Shown: positions 50,444-59,574 of the stretch, piece by piece
How the letters are laid out: every line of letters begins with the position of its first letter
Numbering within the stretch: position 1 is the first letter of the stretch
NCBI RefSeq assembly: GCF_049472655.1
Contig: NZ_JAQNCS010000006.1
Coordinates: forward strand, 1-64,000
Origin: Deferribacter abyssi
GTDB taxonomy: Bacteria > Chrysiogenota > Deferribacteres > Deferribacterales > Deferribacteraceae
Reading direction: 5' to 3'
Length of the DNA stretch: 64,000 nucleotides
Translations under genes and position numbers: made by a program
Notes under the pieces: generated by a model
Database searches by the model: none
Told to the model about the DNA's origin: nothing
The model's input: only the letters and a program-made list of their open reading frames with translations

Positions 50444-50678
50444 TGAATTCTCTCAACTTTGGTTTTATGTGGATATTATTCAGATCAAGCTTTCTTAATG
50501 ATTTTACCAGTATTGAAATTTTGTATTCAGGTGTAGATTTTTTATCTATAATAATATAATATTTATCTTTCACTCTGCAAAGTCCACCTTTTGCCTTAGT
50601 GGCTTCATATCGTACAGAAATATTTAGTTTGTATGCTATTTCCTCTAATTCTTTTATTAATTTACGTTTATCTTTCAT
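50430..50678 (-). CDS. Small conserved-looking protein of unknown function
   Basis: The 82-residue protein has the pattern KGGLCRVKDKYYIIIDKKST followed by PEYKISILVKSLRKLDL, with one cysteine and no membrane segment. Similar short proteins with a GGLCRVKG core occur in many bacteria (from memory), but I know no function. It overlaps nth by 14 bp, implying co-translation with a DNA-repair enzyme. Confidence 0.65.
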   Translation of the reverse strand: MKDKRKLIKELEEIAYKLNISVRYEATKAKGGLCRVKDKYYIIIDKKSTPEYKISILVKSLRKLDLNNIHIKPKLREFIENY

Positions 50679-50748
50679 GTTTTGTGTTTTACAAATATTT
50701 TACAAAATTTCAACAATATTCTTAAGATAATATTACAATAAAAGTTAG

Positions 50749-51903
50749 TTAATCTTTTTTATGTAAGATTGCAGCAAAAAATCCATCCCCCTCTGATTTG
50801 TGAGGTAATGTATAAAAGCAGTTATCTTGTACAAGACTTTTATCTATCTCTGGTGAGATAAGTTTAATGTTATCATATTTGTTTAAAAGCCAATGGATAT
50901 TTTCAAAACCTTCTTCAGGTTCTAGAGAACAAACACTATAAATTAAATATCCACCTTTTTTTAAAAGTGACACCCCTTTTTCTAAAAATCTTTTTTGATA
51001 GTTTGACATTTTGTTAATATCTCTATCATTTTTTAACCACAAAACTTCAGGGTGTTTTCTAATAGTTCCAAGAGCTGTGCATGGAGCATCAAGAAGTATG
51101 AAATCATACAACGTATTGTCATTGAAGTGAAAAAAATCAGATTTAATTACTTTTACATTGTTGCAATTATATTTTCTTAAATTTTGCGATAAAACTTTTA
51201 GTCTATCAGGATTTTTTTCAATAGCTATTATTTTAGCATTAGGATAACGTTTTGATAGCAAGATAGTTTTTCCTCCTGGTGCTGCACAGCAATCTAGGAT
51301 GTTTTGTACATTTTGTAATTTTTTTAATAGTGGAATTTTGAAAGAGTTAATATCCATAGGATAATAGATACTATCATCATACCCGTTTTTATATTCATAT
51401 ATAGATAAGTTACTGGTAGATACTAAATAATATTTTGGAATTTTGTGTAAAGATTGTAAGAAAAGTTCAAATTCATTTTTGTTTTTAAATCTTTTTTGCC
51501 ACCTGTCAAAAAAATAATGGGGAAAGTCATAATATATGTGGTATTCTTTTAACAGATTTATTTTATTTTTTACTATGTTTCTTAAAACCGCATTGACAAG
51601 AGGTTTTTGCTTTTTAGGGGTTAACTCTACAGATTCATTTACTGCAGCATAATCTGGGATATCATTTAAAAAGAGTATTTGTGCTGCCCCCAATGTAAGA
51701 GCAGCCATAGATTCTATGGGAGTATCCTTTTTAAGGTATTTTGTTAAAATGTATTGAATAAACCCAAAATGTCTGAAAATCTCAAAATATATTTTTCTGT
51801 AAAACTTTTTGTATGGATTGTCAGTGAAAAAATCTTCTTTTATTTGACCATTAAAAAAATTAAGGAGAAGGTTGTAAAGCCTTCTCCTTGTTTTATCCGC
51901 CAT
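50749..51903 (-). CDS. rsmB: 16S rRNA m5C967 methyltransferase RsmB
   Basis: The 384-residue enzyme has an N-terminal NusB-like RNA-binding domain (about 1-130, ALTLGAAQILFLNDIPDYAA, LVNAVLRNIVK) and a C-terminal SAM-dependent methyltransferase domain. The latter has ILDCCAAPGGKTILLSKR, LLDAPCTALGTIRKHPEVLW and the catalytic YSVCSLEPEE. It overlaps htpX by 11 bp. Length is slightly below the usual 420-430, with a compact linker. Confidence 0.9.
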   Translation of the reverse strand: MADKTRRRLYNLLLNFFNGQIKEDFFTDNPYKKFYRKIYFEIFRHFGFIQYILTKYLKKDTPIESMAALTLGAAQILFLNDIPDYAAVNESVELTPKKQKPLVNAVLRNIVKNKINLLKEYHIYYDFPHYFFDRWQKRFKNKNEFELFLQSLHKIPKYYLVSTSNLSIYEYKNGYDDSIYYPMDINSFKIPLLKKLQNVQNILDCCAAPGGKTILLSKRYPNAKIIAIEKNPDRLKVLSQNLRKYNCNNVKVIKSDFFHFNDNTLYDFILLDAPCTALGTIRKHPEVLWLKNDRDINKMSNYQKRFLEKGVSLLKKGGYLIYSVCSLEPEEGFENIHWLLNKYDNIKLISPEIDKSLVQDNCFYTLPHKSEGDGFFAAILHKKD

Positions 51904-52750
51904 ATGCTAATTTTCTAAGTCTTTTAATTCGTTCTTCTATTGGGGGGTGAGTGGAAAATAGTGATAAGATACTTTTACCACGTAATGGATTCATAATGAA
52001 CATGTGTGCTGTAGCAGGGTTAGCATTCATTGGTACCGCTTGTACACCATAAGCTATTTTTTCAAGTGCACTTGCAAGAGCTAATGGTTTTCCAGAAAGT
52101 TTAGCACCCCGTTCATCAGCAAGATATTCTCTTGATCGAGATATAGCCATTTGAATTAGAATGGCTGCAATAGGGGCTATTAACATTGCAATAAAAGCTC
52201 CAATGGCACCACCGGCATTTTCATCATCATCAGATCTAAATCCTCCAAAAATAAATGCCCATCTAGCCCAATCTGCTAACAACATAACTGCACTAGCTAC
52301 GGATGCAGCAATTGTTGAAATAAGAATATCTCTGCCGTAAATATGAGCTAGCTCGTGCCCCAATACTCCTTCCAATTCATCTTCATTTAATAAATTTAGT
52401 ATTCCTGTAGTTACAGCTACTGCTGCATGGTTTGGATTTCTTCCTGTAGCAAAAGCGTTAGGAGTGGGATTGTCAATAATGTATACTTTTGGCATAGGCA
52501 TGCCAGCTTTTTGAGTAAGCCTTCTTACTATTGAATATAGCATTGGTGCTTCTGTTTCGGTTACTTCTTTAGCTCTATACATTGCTAGTACTATCTTATC
52601 ACTAAACCAATAAGATATAAAATTCATTCCTAGAGCAAATATAAAAGCTAACATCATTCCTGTTCTACCACCTAATAATCCTCCAATAAATATGAAAAGG
52701 AGAGTTAACAACCCAAGTAGAAAGGCTGTTTTTAAAGTGTTTAAATTCAT
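51893..52750 (-). CDS. htpX: HtpX-family membrane zinc protease
   Basis: The 285-residue inner-membrane metalloprotease acts in quality control of membrane proteins. Two N-terminal membrane segments are followed by IDNPTPNAFATGRNPNHAAV, the zinc motif HELAH near 131 (VLGHELAHIYGRD), two further membrane segments and SREYLADERGAKLSGKPLAL carrying the third zinc ligand. The end STHPPIEERIKRL is conserved. It overlaps rsmB and lies 68 bp downstream of fmt. Confidence 0.94.
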   Translation of the reverse strand: MNLNTLKTAFLLGLLTLLFIFIGGLLGGRTGMMLAFIFALGMNFISYWFSDKIVLAMYRAKEVTETEAPMLYSIVRRLTQKAGMPMPKVYIIDNPTPNAFATGRNPNHAAVAVTTGILNLLNEDELEGVLGHELAHIYGRDILISTIAASVASAVMLLADWARWAFIFGGFRSDDDENAGGAIGAFIAMLIAPIAAILIQMAISRSREYLADERGAKLSGKPLALASALEKIAYGVQAVPMNANPATAHMFIMNPLRGKSILSLFSTHPPIEERIKRLRKLAYGG

Positions 52751-52818
52751 ATGGTTAAACCTCCATTAGTCATTTTTTTATAATATCTACGAGATAGATA
52801 ATTTTTCAAGGGTTTGGT

Positions 52819-53751
52819 TCAAATTTTCGGTTCGAATTTATCACCTTCTTTAATTGAAAATCCTGCAAGAAATGAAACAACAGGCATTCTTTTTTTCCCT
52901 TCAAACTGAATTTCTTTAACAATAAGTGAACCACTGCCACATTTTACTTTAAAATGTTTCTTTGTAACATCAAAAATTGTACCTTTAACTATGTCCTTTT
53001 CATCATTTGTAACATCTGCTTTAAAAAATTTTACTAGTTTTCCATTATAATACGTAAATGCAGTAGGCCAAGGTTGTAATCCTCTTATTTTTCGTTCTAT
53101 TACCTCAGCTGATTCATTGAAGTCAATCAATCCATCTTCTTTTTTTAATATGGGTGCATAGGTTGCTGCAGAGTGGTCTTGTTTTTTAGGAGTGATATAT
53201 TCAAAATTTGTTATTGTTTCAATGAGCAAGTTTGCTCCAGTATCAGCTAATTCTTTTGAAAGTTCTACAGCATTCTTTTTGTCAATAGCTGTTTCATCCG
53301 TCAAAAGAATATCTCCAGTATCAAGTCCTGTATCCATCAACATGGTGGTTACACCAGTTTTCTCTTCTCCATTAATAATTGCCCAATTAACAGGTGCAGC
53401 GCCTCTATATTTTGGTAAAAGAGAAAAATGAACGTTTATTGGTGCTTTGCTAGGAATGTTTAATATTTTATCTGGCAAAATTTTACCGTAAGCTACAACT
53501 ACTAAAAAATCCGGTTTTTTTTCTGCAATCTTGTAAAATGCTTCTTCATTATTTTTAAGTTTTTCTGGTTGAAATACTTCAATACCATGTTTGAGGGCAA
53601 ACTCTTTTGTTGGGGGGGCTTTGAGTTTTTTCCCCCTTCCTTTGGGTTTATCTGGTTGACAAACAACAAGATTAACATTGAATCCTGTTTCTAAAAGTTT
53701 CGCAAGGGTAGGTACAGCTATTTCTGGTGTTCCCATAAAAACGATATTCAT
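52819..53751 (-). CDS. fmt: Methionyl-tRNA formyltransferase
   Basis: The 310-residue enzyme formylates initiator Met-tRNA. Signatures are MNIVFMGTPEIAVPTL, the catalytic region NVHFSLLPKYRGAAPVNWAI near 106, IMDTG-like LMDTGLDTGDILL and the C-terminal domain starting near 205 (IRGLQPWPTAFTYYNG). Length and start are normal. It precedes htpX and rsmB in the order seen in several phyla. Confidence 0.94.
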   Translation of the reverse strand: MNIVFMGTPEIAVPTLAKLLETGFNVNLVVCQPDKPKGRGKKLKAPPTKEFALKHGIEVFQPEKLKNNEEAFYKIAEKKPDFLVVVAYGKILPDKILNIPSKAPINVHFSLLPKYRGAAPVNWAIINGEEKTGVTTMLMDTGLDTGDILLTDETAIDKKNAVELSKELADTGANLLIETITNFEYITPKKQDHSAATYAPILKKEDGLIDFNESAEVIERKIRGLQPWPTAFTYYNGKLVKFFKADVTNDEKDIVKGTIFDVTKKHFKVKCGSGSLIVKEIQFEGKKRMPVVSFLAGFSIKEGDKFEPKI

Positions 53752-53798
53752 AATACTACACTCCGTTGAAATTCAAGAGAAGAAGAGCCTAATAGGCT

Positions 53799-55028
53799 CT
53801 AAAAAATATATTCTTCTTCTGATAACCTTTTTGCTACTTCATCAATTATTCTTTTTTCATCATCAATGTTTTTAGCTTCAAAAGTTACAGTAAATCTTAG
53901 ATAATGTCCTGCATCATCCCAAGGAACAGAAGATATGAGTTTTTCCCTAATTAAGTAATCGCAAAATTCCTCAGCATTTTTGAATTCTTTGCCACTTTTA
54001 GTACCTTTTGGTATTTCAAAATAAAGATAAAATGTTCCCTTGGGTTCATTGACGTAAAAACCAAGATCTTTTAAAACTTTTGCCAAAGCTTGTAATCTTC
54101 TTTGGTATTTTTCTCTAACGTTATCTATTAATTCTGGATGTTGTAAGGCATAAGTTGCTGCCTTCTGTATTGGTATAAACTGTCCTGAATCGTTATTATC
54201 TTTTACTGTAGCAAATGCTTGTACGAGCAGCTCATTTCCGCATACAAAGGCCATTCTCCAACCTGTCATATTATACGATTTTGATAATGAATGAATTTCT
54301 ACGCCGACTTCTTTTGCTCCTTCAATTTCTAAGAAGGAAGGTTGCCTTTCTCCATAGGTAAGTTCAATATATGCTGCATCATGGATTACTGTTATATTGT
54401 TTTCTTTAGCAAATTTTACAACTTTCTCGAAAAATTCTTTAGGTGCAAGAACTCCTGTTGGGTTGTTTGGATAGTTTAAATACAGAATTTTTGCTTTTTT
54501 TCTAACATCTTCAGGGATAGAGTCTAAGTCAGGTAAAAAGTTGTTTTCTTTTGTTAAAGGTAAATTATATACACTTCCTCCAAGGTATTTTGTGATTGTA
54601 CCTGTAACAGGATAGCCAGGTACTGTCATTAAAGCAATATCACCAGGATTAATTAGACAGAATGGAAGCATTGCAAGGGCTGGTTTTGAACCAATTGCAT
54701 GATTTACTTCTTTAACAGGATCTATATCGACACCAAATCTTTTTTTCATATATTCAGCAGCGGCATCTTTAAATTCTTGAATTCCATTGTCTGCATAAAA
54801 TCTGTTTTCTTTTTTTTCGGCTTCAACTTGCAGTACCTTTACAATACTCATATCTGCCATATCATCAGGTTCACCCACTCCAAGATCTATAAGTTCCTTC
54901 CCTGGATTTGCTTCTAAAGCAGCTCTTTTTGCTCTTTTTATTTTTTCAAATTTGTAGATTTTCGTATCTTTGCCAAACATTTTTCCGCCTAAACGTTCAG
55001 CAATAACATTTTCCATAAAATCTCTCAC
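53799..55028 (-). CDS. dapL: LL-diaminopimelate aminotransferase
   Basis: This PLP enzyme converts tetrahydrodipicolinate directly to LL-diaminopimelate for lysine and peptidoglycan. Conserved parts are LIDLGVGEPDDMADMSIV, ENRFYADNGIQEFKDAA, LYLNYPNNPTG and the PLP lysine in SLSKSYNMTGWRMAF near 260. The start is set at the GTG at 55028, six bases after AGGAGG, giving 409 residues; a TTG at 55043 or an ATG at 55016 are alternatives. It implies the one-step DapL route. Confidence 0.88.
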   Translation of the reverse strand: MRDFMENVIAERLGGKMFGKDTKIYKFEKIKRAKRAALEANPGKELIDLGVGEPDDMADMSIVKVLQVEAEKKENRFYADNGIQEFKDAAAEYMKKRFGVDIDPVKEVNHAIGSKPALAMLPFCLINPGDIALMTVPGYPVTGTITKYLGGSVYNLPLTKENNFLPDLDSIPEDVRKKAKILYLNYPNNPTGVLAPKEFFEKVVKFAKENNITVIHDAAYIELTYGERQPSFLEIEGAKEVGVEIHSLSKSYNMTGWRMAFVCGNELLVQAFATVKDNNDSGQFIPIQKAATYALQHPELIDNVREKYQRRLQALAKVLKDLGFYVNEPKGTFYLYFEIPKGTKSGKEFKNAEEFCDYLIREKLISSVPWDDAGHYLRFTVTFEAKNIDDEKRIIDEVAKRLSEEEYIF

Positions 55029-55051
55029 CACATCCTCCTTCAATCTTTGAT

Positions 55052-55966
55052 TTATTTATTATCTAAACGGATTTTATTTTTATTGCAAGCCTCAAATCCT
55101 GGACATGTTTTTTCATTACAAGGATCCATATGAATAGTAACATCTAAGTCTTTTACTTCTTTTTTTAATGCATTTTCAATCAATTGAGTAACTTTGTGTG
55201 CATCTTCTAATGTAAGATTTTTGCAAAGAGTTATGTGCATATCTAAAAATTTTTTATTACCAGCTTTTCTTGTTCTGATTCTATGTGTATTTAGATGATA
55301 TTCATCAAACTGTTTTAATACATTAATAATATCATTTTTTATTTCTCTGGGGAGCTCAGTGTCTAGAAGCTCCATACTTACGTTTAAGTTTAATTTTATT
55401 GCAGAATAAATTATATAGGATGCTGTAAGAATAGAAATAATAGGGTCGATTATCTGTAAATTAGTATATTTAATTAAAACCAATGCTAATATGACGCCAC
55501 CGTTACTTAATAAATCCACCTTATAATGTAAGGCGTCTGCCTCTATAACTGAGGAATTTGTTTTTTTAGCCATGTAGTTTAAGTAAATAACCAGAAAAAA
55601 AGTGACTATTAATGAAAATGCCATTATGTAGATCCCTGTGTTTAAATCTGTTACTGATTCTTTACGAATAATTTTAATAATACTTTTATAAAAAATAAAA
55701 CCTCCTGATAAAAGTATGATCAATGACTGGATGTAAGTAGCAAGTGATTCAAATTTTGCATGCCCATAAGGATGTTTTTCATCCGGTGGTTCTTCAGATT
55801 TTTTTATTGCCACAAAGTTTATAGCAGAGGCTATAATATCAAAGATTGAATCAGCTGCTGAAGCGATGATTGCCATTGAATTGACAAATAATCCAAAAAT
55901 TATTTTTACTATGGCAAGTATAGTAGCGATTATTATAGATACTTTTGGAGCATTTGCTTTACCCAT
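55052..55966 (-). CDS. Cation diffusion facilitator (CDF) transporter
   Basis: The 304-residue inner-membrane protein exports divalent metals such as zinc or iron in exchange for protons. Six hydrophobic segments carry the metal-site patterns ASAADSIFDIIAS (D-x3-D) and DALHYKVDLLSN (H-x3-D). A cytoplasmic C-terminal domain follows, ending with a cysteine-rich tail NEKTCPGFEACNK. It overlaps the DUF1844 gene by 8 bp. Confidence 0.9.
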   Translation of the reverse strand: MGKANAPKVSIIIATILAIVKIIFGLFVNSMAIIASAADSIFDIIASAINFVAIKKSEEPPDEKHPYGHAKFESLATYIQSLIILLSGGFIFYKSIIKIIRKESVTDLNTGIYIMAFSLIVTFFLVIYLNYMAKKTNSSVIEADALHYKVDLLSNGGVILALVLIKYTNLQIIDPIISILTASYIIYSAIKLNLNVSMELLDTELPREIKNDIINVLKQFDEYHLNTHRIRTRKAGNKKFLDMHITLCKNLTLEDAHKVTQLIENALKKEVKDLDVTIHMDPCNEKTCPGFEACNKNKIRLDNK

Positions 55967-56228
55967 CAGTTTTTATCTCTTCCACATAATTTAGTTCTAA
56001 ATTTGTTATAGTAGAGGTTAGATGTTTTAATTCTTGTTCACTTAAATTATTATTAGTTTTCTCTTTTAACATCCTTAGGATATCGATGTTCATTTTAGCA
56101 GAATTTAAATCTTTTTCTAGTTTACCACTTAGAGGGTTTGAGAGTTTACCCATTGCTATTAATGCATTTGTTTCAAAAGTTGCTACTAGGGAGATGAAAA
56201 GGGATTCGAAATATTTTTTTTCATCCAT
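55959..56228 (-). CDS. DUF1844 protein
   Basis: The 89-residue all-helical protein has the DUF1844 pattern FESLFISLVATFETNALIAM, NPLSGKLEKDLNSAKMNIDI and a second helix pair. The function is unknown. It overlaps both neighbours by 8 bp (DUF2232 upstream, CDF downstream), so it is translated as part of the rpsF operon read-through. Confidence 0.85.
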   Translation of the reverse strand: MDEKKYFESLFISLVATFETNALIAMGKLSNPLSGKLEKDLNSAKMNIDILRMLKEKTNNNLSEQELKHLTSTITNLELNYVEEIKTDG

Positions 56229-57090
56229 TTTTTCCCCCTTTGTTCAGTTTTCTAAAATCTATCCAAATATCAAAAAGTCCAAAGATACTCAAGATTATAG
56301 TAAGAGGAGGTTCTAGTAAAATGAAAAATAAAATTATATATTTAAAGATTGGAGGAACGTTTATTTTTTTTAACCAAAACTCAAGAATTTCAATGCCTTG
56401 TATAAAAAATAGAGTAAAGAAAATAATTAATGTATTATATGAAATGATTTTGGCACTAATAAAATTAGCTAAAATTAAAAAGCCACCTACTATAAAAATA
56501 GGTATAATTTGAAGCGGTACTTGAAAGGGAGTATTTGAAATTTTTTGTGATTTATCAAAAAATCTTTTATTGATATAAGTAATAAAAGAAATGTAACTAT
56601 ATGAGAGTGAAGGCATCAGATATACAAAAAGCGTGGCTATATATGTCTTATTTTTTTCAATTTTTTCAATATAAAATAATTTTTCTGTTGAGCTACTATT
56701 TCTTAAAAGTTCTAAGTAATTTGAGAGGTTAAATTCTAAATTTTTTATTAGTAAAGTTTTTATGTCTGGTAATAATAATAAAATTGTGATTGAAGCAAGT
56801 AATGCTGGTATACCTGATAATAATTCAGCTTTGTCTTTTTTTGCTAAGATAGCATATGATGGTATAACTACCATGAAAATATAATAAACAGTGACTATTT
56901 TGAATATAGAAGCATGAATAATAATGCCAATCAGAAGTTCGTAAGGGAATCTGTTTAGTGTGTTTAAATAAAAGAGTAAAAAAATAGGTGAAATTAATCC
57001 AAGGAATAAACCAAAATATGGATTATACACATTAAAAGTAAATAATATAAAACTTATTAAAAGTTGTAAAATTGGTATGGGAGTTACCAT
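56221..57090 (-). CDS. DUF2232-family membrane protein
   Basis: The 289-residue protein has about eight hydrophobic segments and fits the DUF2232/YybS family. The segment FYIEKIEKNKTYIATLFVYL MPS region and the FKYIILFFILLEPPLTIILS end are typical. It follows rpsR by 33 bp on the same strand. In many bacteria this family lies in the rpsF-ssb-rpsR-rplI group. Function is unknown. Confidence 0.75.
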   Translation of the reverse strand: MVTPIPILQLLISFILFTFNVYNPYFGLFLGLISPIFLLFYLNTLNRFPYELLIGIIIHASIFKIVTVYYIFMVVIPSYAILAKKDKAELLSGIPALLASITILLLLPDIKTLLIKNLEFNLSNYLELLRNSSSTEKLFYIEKIEKNKTYIATLFVYLMPSLSYSYISFITYINKRFFDKSQKISNTPFQVPLQIIPIFIVGGFLILANFISAKIISYNTLIIFFTLFFIQGIEILEFWLKKINVPPIFKYIILFFILLEPPLTIILSIFGLFDIWIDFRKLNKGGKNG

Positions 57091-57123
57091 ATATGAAAAA
57101 GAAGGGGAAACATTCCCCTTAAC

Positions 57124-57354
57124 TTATTTATTTAATGTAAAAGGTAATAATGCCATAATACGAGCTGTTTTTATAGCATCTGCCAATCTTCTTTGGTGTT
57201 TTGCACAGGTACCTGTTAACCTTCTTGGCATAATTTTACCACGTTCTGTGATAAACTGCTTTAAAAGATTAGCATCTTTATAATCAATTTCAATATTTTC
57301 TGTACAAAATCTACAAACTTTATGTCTTTGAAATCTTCTTCTGATAATAGCCAT
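57124..57354 (-). CDS. rpsR: 30S ribosomal protein S18
   Basis: The 76-residue protein has the S18 signature IDYKDANLLKQFITERGKIM and RRLTGTCAKHQRRLADAI. It carries cysteines in CRFCTE and GTCAKH, as in zinc-binding (C+) forms. It binds with S6 to the 16S platform. The gene follows ssb, in the standard rpsF-ssb-rpsR order. Confidence 0.96.
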   Translation of the reverse strand: MAIIRRRFQRHKVCRFCTENIEIDYKDANLLKQFITERGKIMPRRLTGTCAKHQRRLADAIKTARIMALLPFTLNK

Positions 57355-57381
57355 CTATTAACCTCCTGTTGTATACTTCTT

Positions 57382-57786
57382 TTAAAATGGTATGTCATCT
57401 TCGTCGAAACTATCTTCAGTAACGTCATCAAGCAAATCTGATGTGCTTGCAGCTTTTTCCTTTTTCCATACAAGTTGTATGTTTTCAGCTACGATTTCAT
57501 GTTTGCTTCTTTTTTGTCCATCTTGTTCCCAGGTACGATAAGTTAGTCGCCCTTCTATAAGCACTGAAATTCCTTTAGAAATATACTCTCCAGCGAATTC
57601 AGCCAATTTTGAAAAAGCAACTATATCTATAAAACAGGTTTCTTCTCTTGTTTCTTCTCCCTGTCTATATCTTCTGTTTATAGCAAGACCAAAAGATGCA
57701 ACAGGTGTTCCACTTCCTGGAATATATCTTACTTCAGGGTTCCTTGTTACATTTCCTAAAAGGATGACCTTATTGAAGAAACCCAT
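57382..57786 (-). CDS. ssb: Single-stranded DNA-binding protein
   Basis: The 134-residue protein has an OB fold (MGFFNKVILLGNVTRNPEVR, PVASFGLAINRRY, GISVLIEGRLTYRTWEQDG) and a short acidic tail ending EDDIPF, the partner-binding tip. It lies 1 bp after rpsF. Confidence 0.96.
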   Translation of the reverse strand: MGFFNKVILLGNVTRNPEVRYIPGSGTPVASFGLAINRRYRQGEETREETCFIDIVAFSKLAEFAGEYISKGISVLIEGRLTYRTWEQDGQKRSKHEIVAENIQLVWKKEKAASTSDLLDDVTEDSFDEDDIPF

Positions 57787-57787
57787 T

Positions 57788-58162
57788 TTATCCCTCAGTT
57801 TTTTCTGTGTCAGATTGTTTTTCAGTTTTTGGTGTTTCTTCTTTTGCTAATGTTTGCTTTTTTAGTTTAAATTTTTTACCATCAATTTTGACTACAATAA
57901 AACGAATAACATTTTCATTGAGTTTAAATCTTCTTTCAAGTTCTTTGGGATATGTAGGTTCTGCTTCAAAATTGATTAGAAAGTAATATCCTTCTGTGTA
58001 TTTTTCAATTTTGTAGGCGAGAGTTCTTTTACCCCATATTTCTTCATGAATGATTTTACCACCGTTTTTAGTAATGTTTTCTTTAAAACTATCAAAAACT
58101 TCGATAGCGTCTTCTTGCGAAAGATCTGATTTTACGATAAAAAGTGTTTCGTAAGTTCTCAT
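57788..58162 (-). CDS. rpsF: 30S ribosomal protein S6
   Basis: The 124-residue protein has the S6 fold: MRTYETLFIVKSDLSQEDAI, KRTLAYKIEKYTEGYYFLIN and ERRFKLNENVIRFIVVKID. A lysine/glutamate-rich C-terminal tail (about 100-124) is an extension. GGAGG precedes the ATG. Candidate promoter and regulatory leader lie just upstream (58180-58251). Confidence 0.96.
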   Translation of the reverse strand: MRTYETLFIVKSDLSQEDAIEVFDSFKENITKNGGKIIHEEIWGKRTLAYKIEKYTEGYYFLINFEAEPTYPKELERRFKLNENVIRFIVVKIDGKKFKLKKQTLAKEETPKTEKQSDTEKTEG

Positions 58163-58179
58163 GTTTCCTCCTTATGGTT

Positions 58180-58251
58180 TTTTAGCCACGTGCCTATAGT
58201 ACACGTAGCAAGGCGGTAGTCTCATTTATCAGTTTGGCGAAAATATGTCAA
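58180..58251 (-). promoter_or_regulatory. rpsF operon promoter and candidate S6:S18-binding leader
   Basis: On the minus strand TTGACA (58246-58251) and TAAATG (58223-58228) are 17 bp apart. The transcript then starts near ACTACCGCC and forms a hairpin whose arms are GCTACGTG (58202-58209) and CACGTGGC (58185-58192). An ACCG-type unpaired segment next to a stem is the known recognition feature of leaders bound by S6:S18, so autogenous control is likely. I could not fold or align it against a model. Confidence 0.5.
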
Positions 58252-58547
58252 CAAAAAATATCCTGGAGCCATCCCTATTTTTTATTGTCAGCCTAAATTA
58301 TGTATATATTACAAATAGTTACATGTTATTGTTTATGGAAAAACATTTTCTTCATTCTCGTAAAACATCCTGTATTGCTACGGTTCAAGCTCCCATAAAA
58401 TGTTTTTTCATAAACAACTTGAAACAAGGTTTTACGTTTTACAAAAAATGGGGTGGGTGACTCCGTAAAATATCAATTTTTATCAATTGATAAAATAGAA
58501 AGTTCATATTATATGTTTGAAGAAAGCTGCAATTGCTAGGTGATGCT
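58252..58547. other. Intergenic region with a long inverted repeat
   Basis: A 21-bp inverted repeat with one mismatch, TTGTTTATGGAAAAACATTTT at its left arm (58329-58349; shown with 21 bases split as TTGTTTATGG and AAAAACATTTT) pairs with 58397-58417 across a 47-base loop. It is followed at 58401-58455 by the element shared with 29454-29498. A shorter dyad TATCAAT/AATTGATA lies near 58470-58492. No gene is seen; a structured RNA or a miniature mobile element is possible. Confidence 0.5.
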
Positions 58548-59462
58548 ATGGTGGAGATTGAGAGAGTGTTAACTATTAAGGCTGTAAAATCCAAAGTTAG
58601 ACTAGATCAGTACATTGCAGAACAATTGAATAGATCAAGAAATTACTGTTCAAATCTAATAAAAGATAGTTTGATTTTAGTGAATGATAAAAAAGTAAAA
58701 CCTTCTTATAAAGTTCATATTGATGATGTAATTGTTGTTAAAATTCCAAAAGAAGAACCGCTTGATTTAAAACCTGCAAATATCCCTTTGAATGTTGTAT
58801 ATGAAAACGATTACTATATTGTGCTGGATAAGCAACCAGGTCTATGTGTGCATCCTGCCCCAGGTAATAAAACTGATACATTGGTTAATGCTATCATTAA
58901 CAAATATAAATTAGAAGATGCTGATGATTTGAGGCCGGGCATTATACATAGGTTAGATAAAGATACTTCAGGTTTAATTATTGTGGCTAAAAACAGGGAA
59001 GTTAAAGAGAAGATAGCCGTTCTTTTTAAAGATCGTAAGGTTGAAAAAAGATATTATGCAATATGTTATGGGAATCCGAAATGGGACCATATTGTTGTGG
59101 AGAATGAAATAGGTAGACATCCTGTTGATAGGAAAAAAATGGCGGTTGTAAAAAATGGGAGATTAGCCAAAAGTGAGATATGGGTTATTAAAAGGTGGGA
59201 AAATGTATTTCTTGCTGAGATAAAAATATATACAGGGAGGACCCATCAGATAAGAGTTCACATGTCGTATCTAGGTTTCCCTTTGGTTGGTGATGCTGTT
59301 TATGGGAATAAATTGAGCAAAAAAATTGTTTTCCCAAGACAGGCTCTTCATTCCTACTATCTTTCGTTTCAATGTCCTTTTGTAAATAAATTGATGAGGT
59401 TTAAAATTAGTTTTCCAGATGATATGAAAAATTTTATTAGTAAATGGTCTATCAATAGTTGA
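58548..59462 (+). CDS. rluD: 23S rRNA pseudouridine synthase, RluD family
   Basis: The 304-residue enzyme has an N-terminal S4 RNA-binding domain (about 12-75, VRLDQYIAEQLNRSRNYCSN) and a pseudouridine synthase domain with the catalytic aspartate in HRLDKDTSGLIIVAKN near 136. GRTHQIRVHMSYLGFPLVGD near 228 is also diagnostic. The ATG at 58548 follows AGGTGAT; a TTG 15 bp earlier is possible. RluD-type target positions are likely (helix 69), but close relatives modify other sites. Confidence 0.9.
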   Translation: MVEIERVLTIKAVKSKVRLDQYIAEQLNRSRNYCSNLIKDSLILVNDKKVKPSYKVHIDDVIVVKIPKEEPLDLKPANIPLNVVYENDYYIVLDKQPGLCVHPAPGNKTDTLVNAIINKYKLEDADDLRPGIIHRLDKDTSGLIIVAKNREVKEKIAVLFKDRKVEKRYYAICYGNPKWDHIVVENEIGRHPVDRKKMAVVKNGRLAKSEIWVIKRWENVFLAEIKIYTGRTHQIRVHMSYLGFPLVGDAVYGNKLSKKIVFPRQALHSYYLSFQCPFVNKLMRFKISFPDDMKNFISKWSINS

Positions 59463-59512
59463 GATAGATTATTGTAATATTGAATTATCCTTTATTAAAA
59501 CAATGTTTATTG

Positions 59513-59540
59513 TTGACACTTTCGTTTTGATGTGTTAGAA
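59513..59540 (+). promoter_or_regulatory. Candidate promoter of the nuo operon
   Basis: TTGACA at 59513-59518 is followed after 16 bp by the poor -10 hexamer TTAGAA (59535-59540). The palindrome TGTATACA lies downstream near 59550. The ribosome site AGAGGTG precedes the nuoA ATG. Confidence 0.45.
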
Positions 59541-59574
59541 AATGCATACTGTATACAAAATACAGAGGTGAGTT

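Noticed and set aside
57090..57124. rplI expected after rpsR
   Set aside because: The gene following rpsR is DUF2232, then DUF1844 and a CDF transporter; no L9 sequence is present in the window, so it must be elsewhere.
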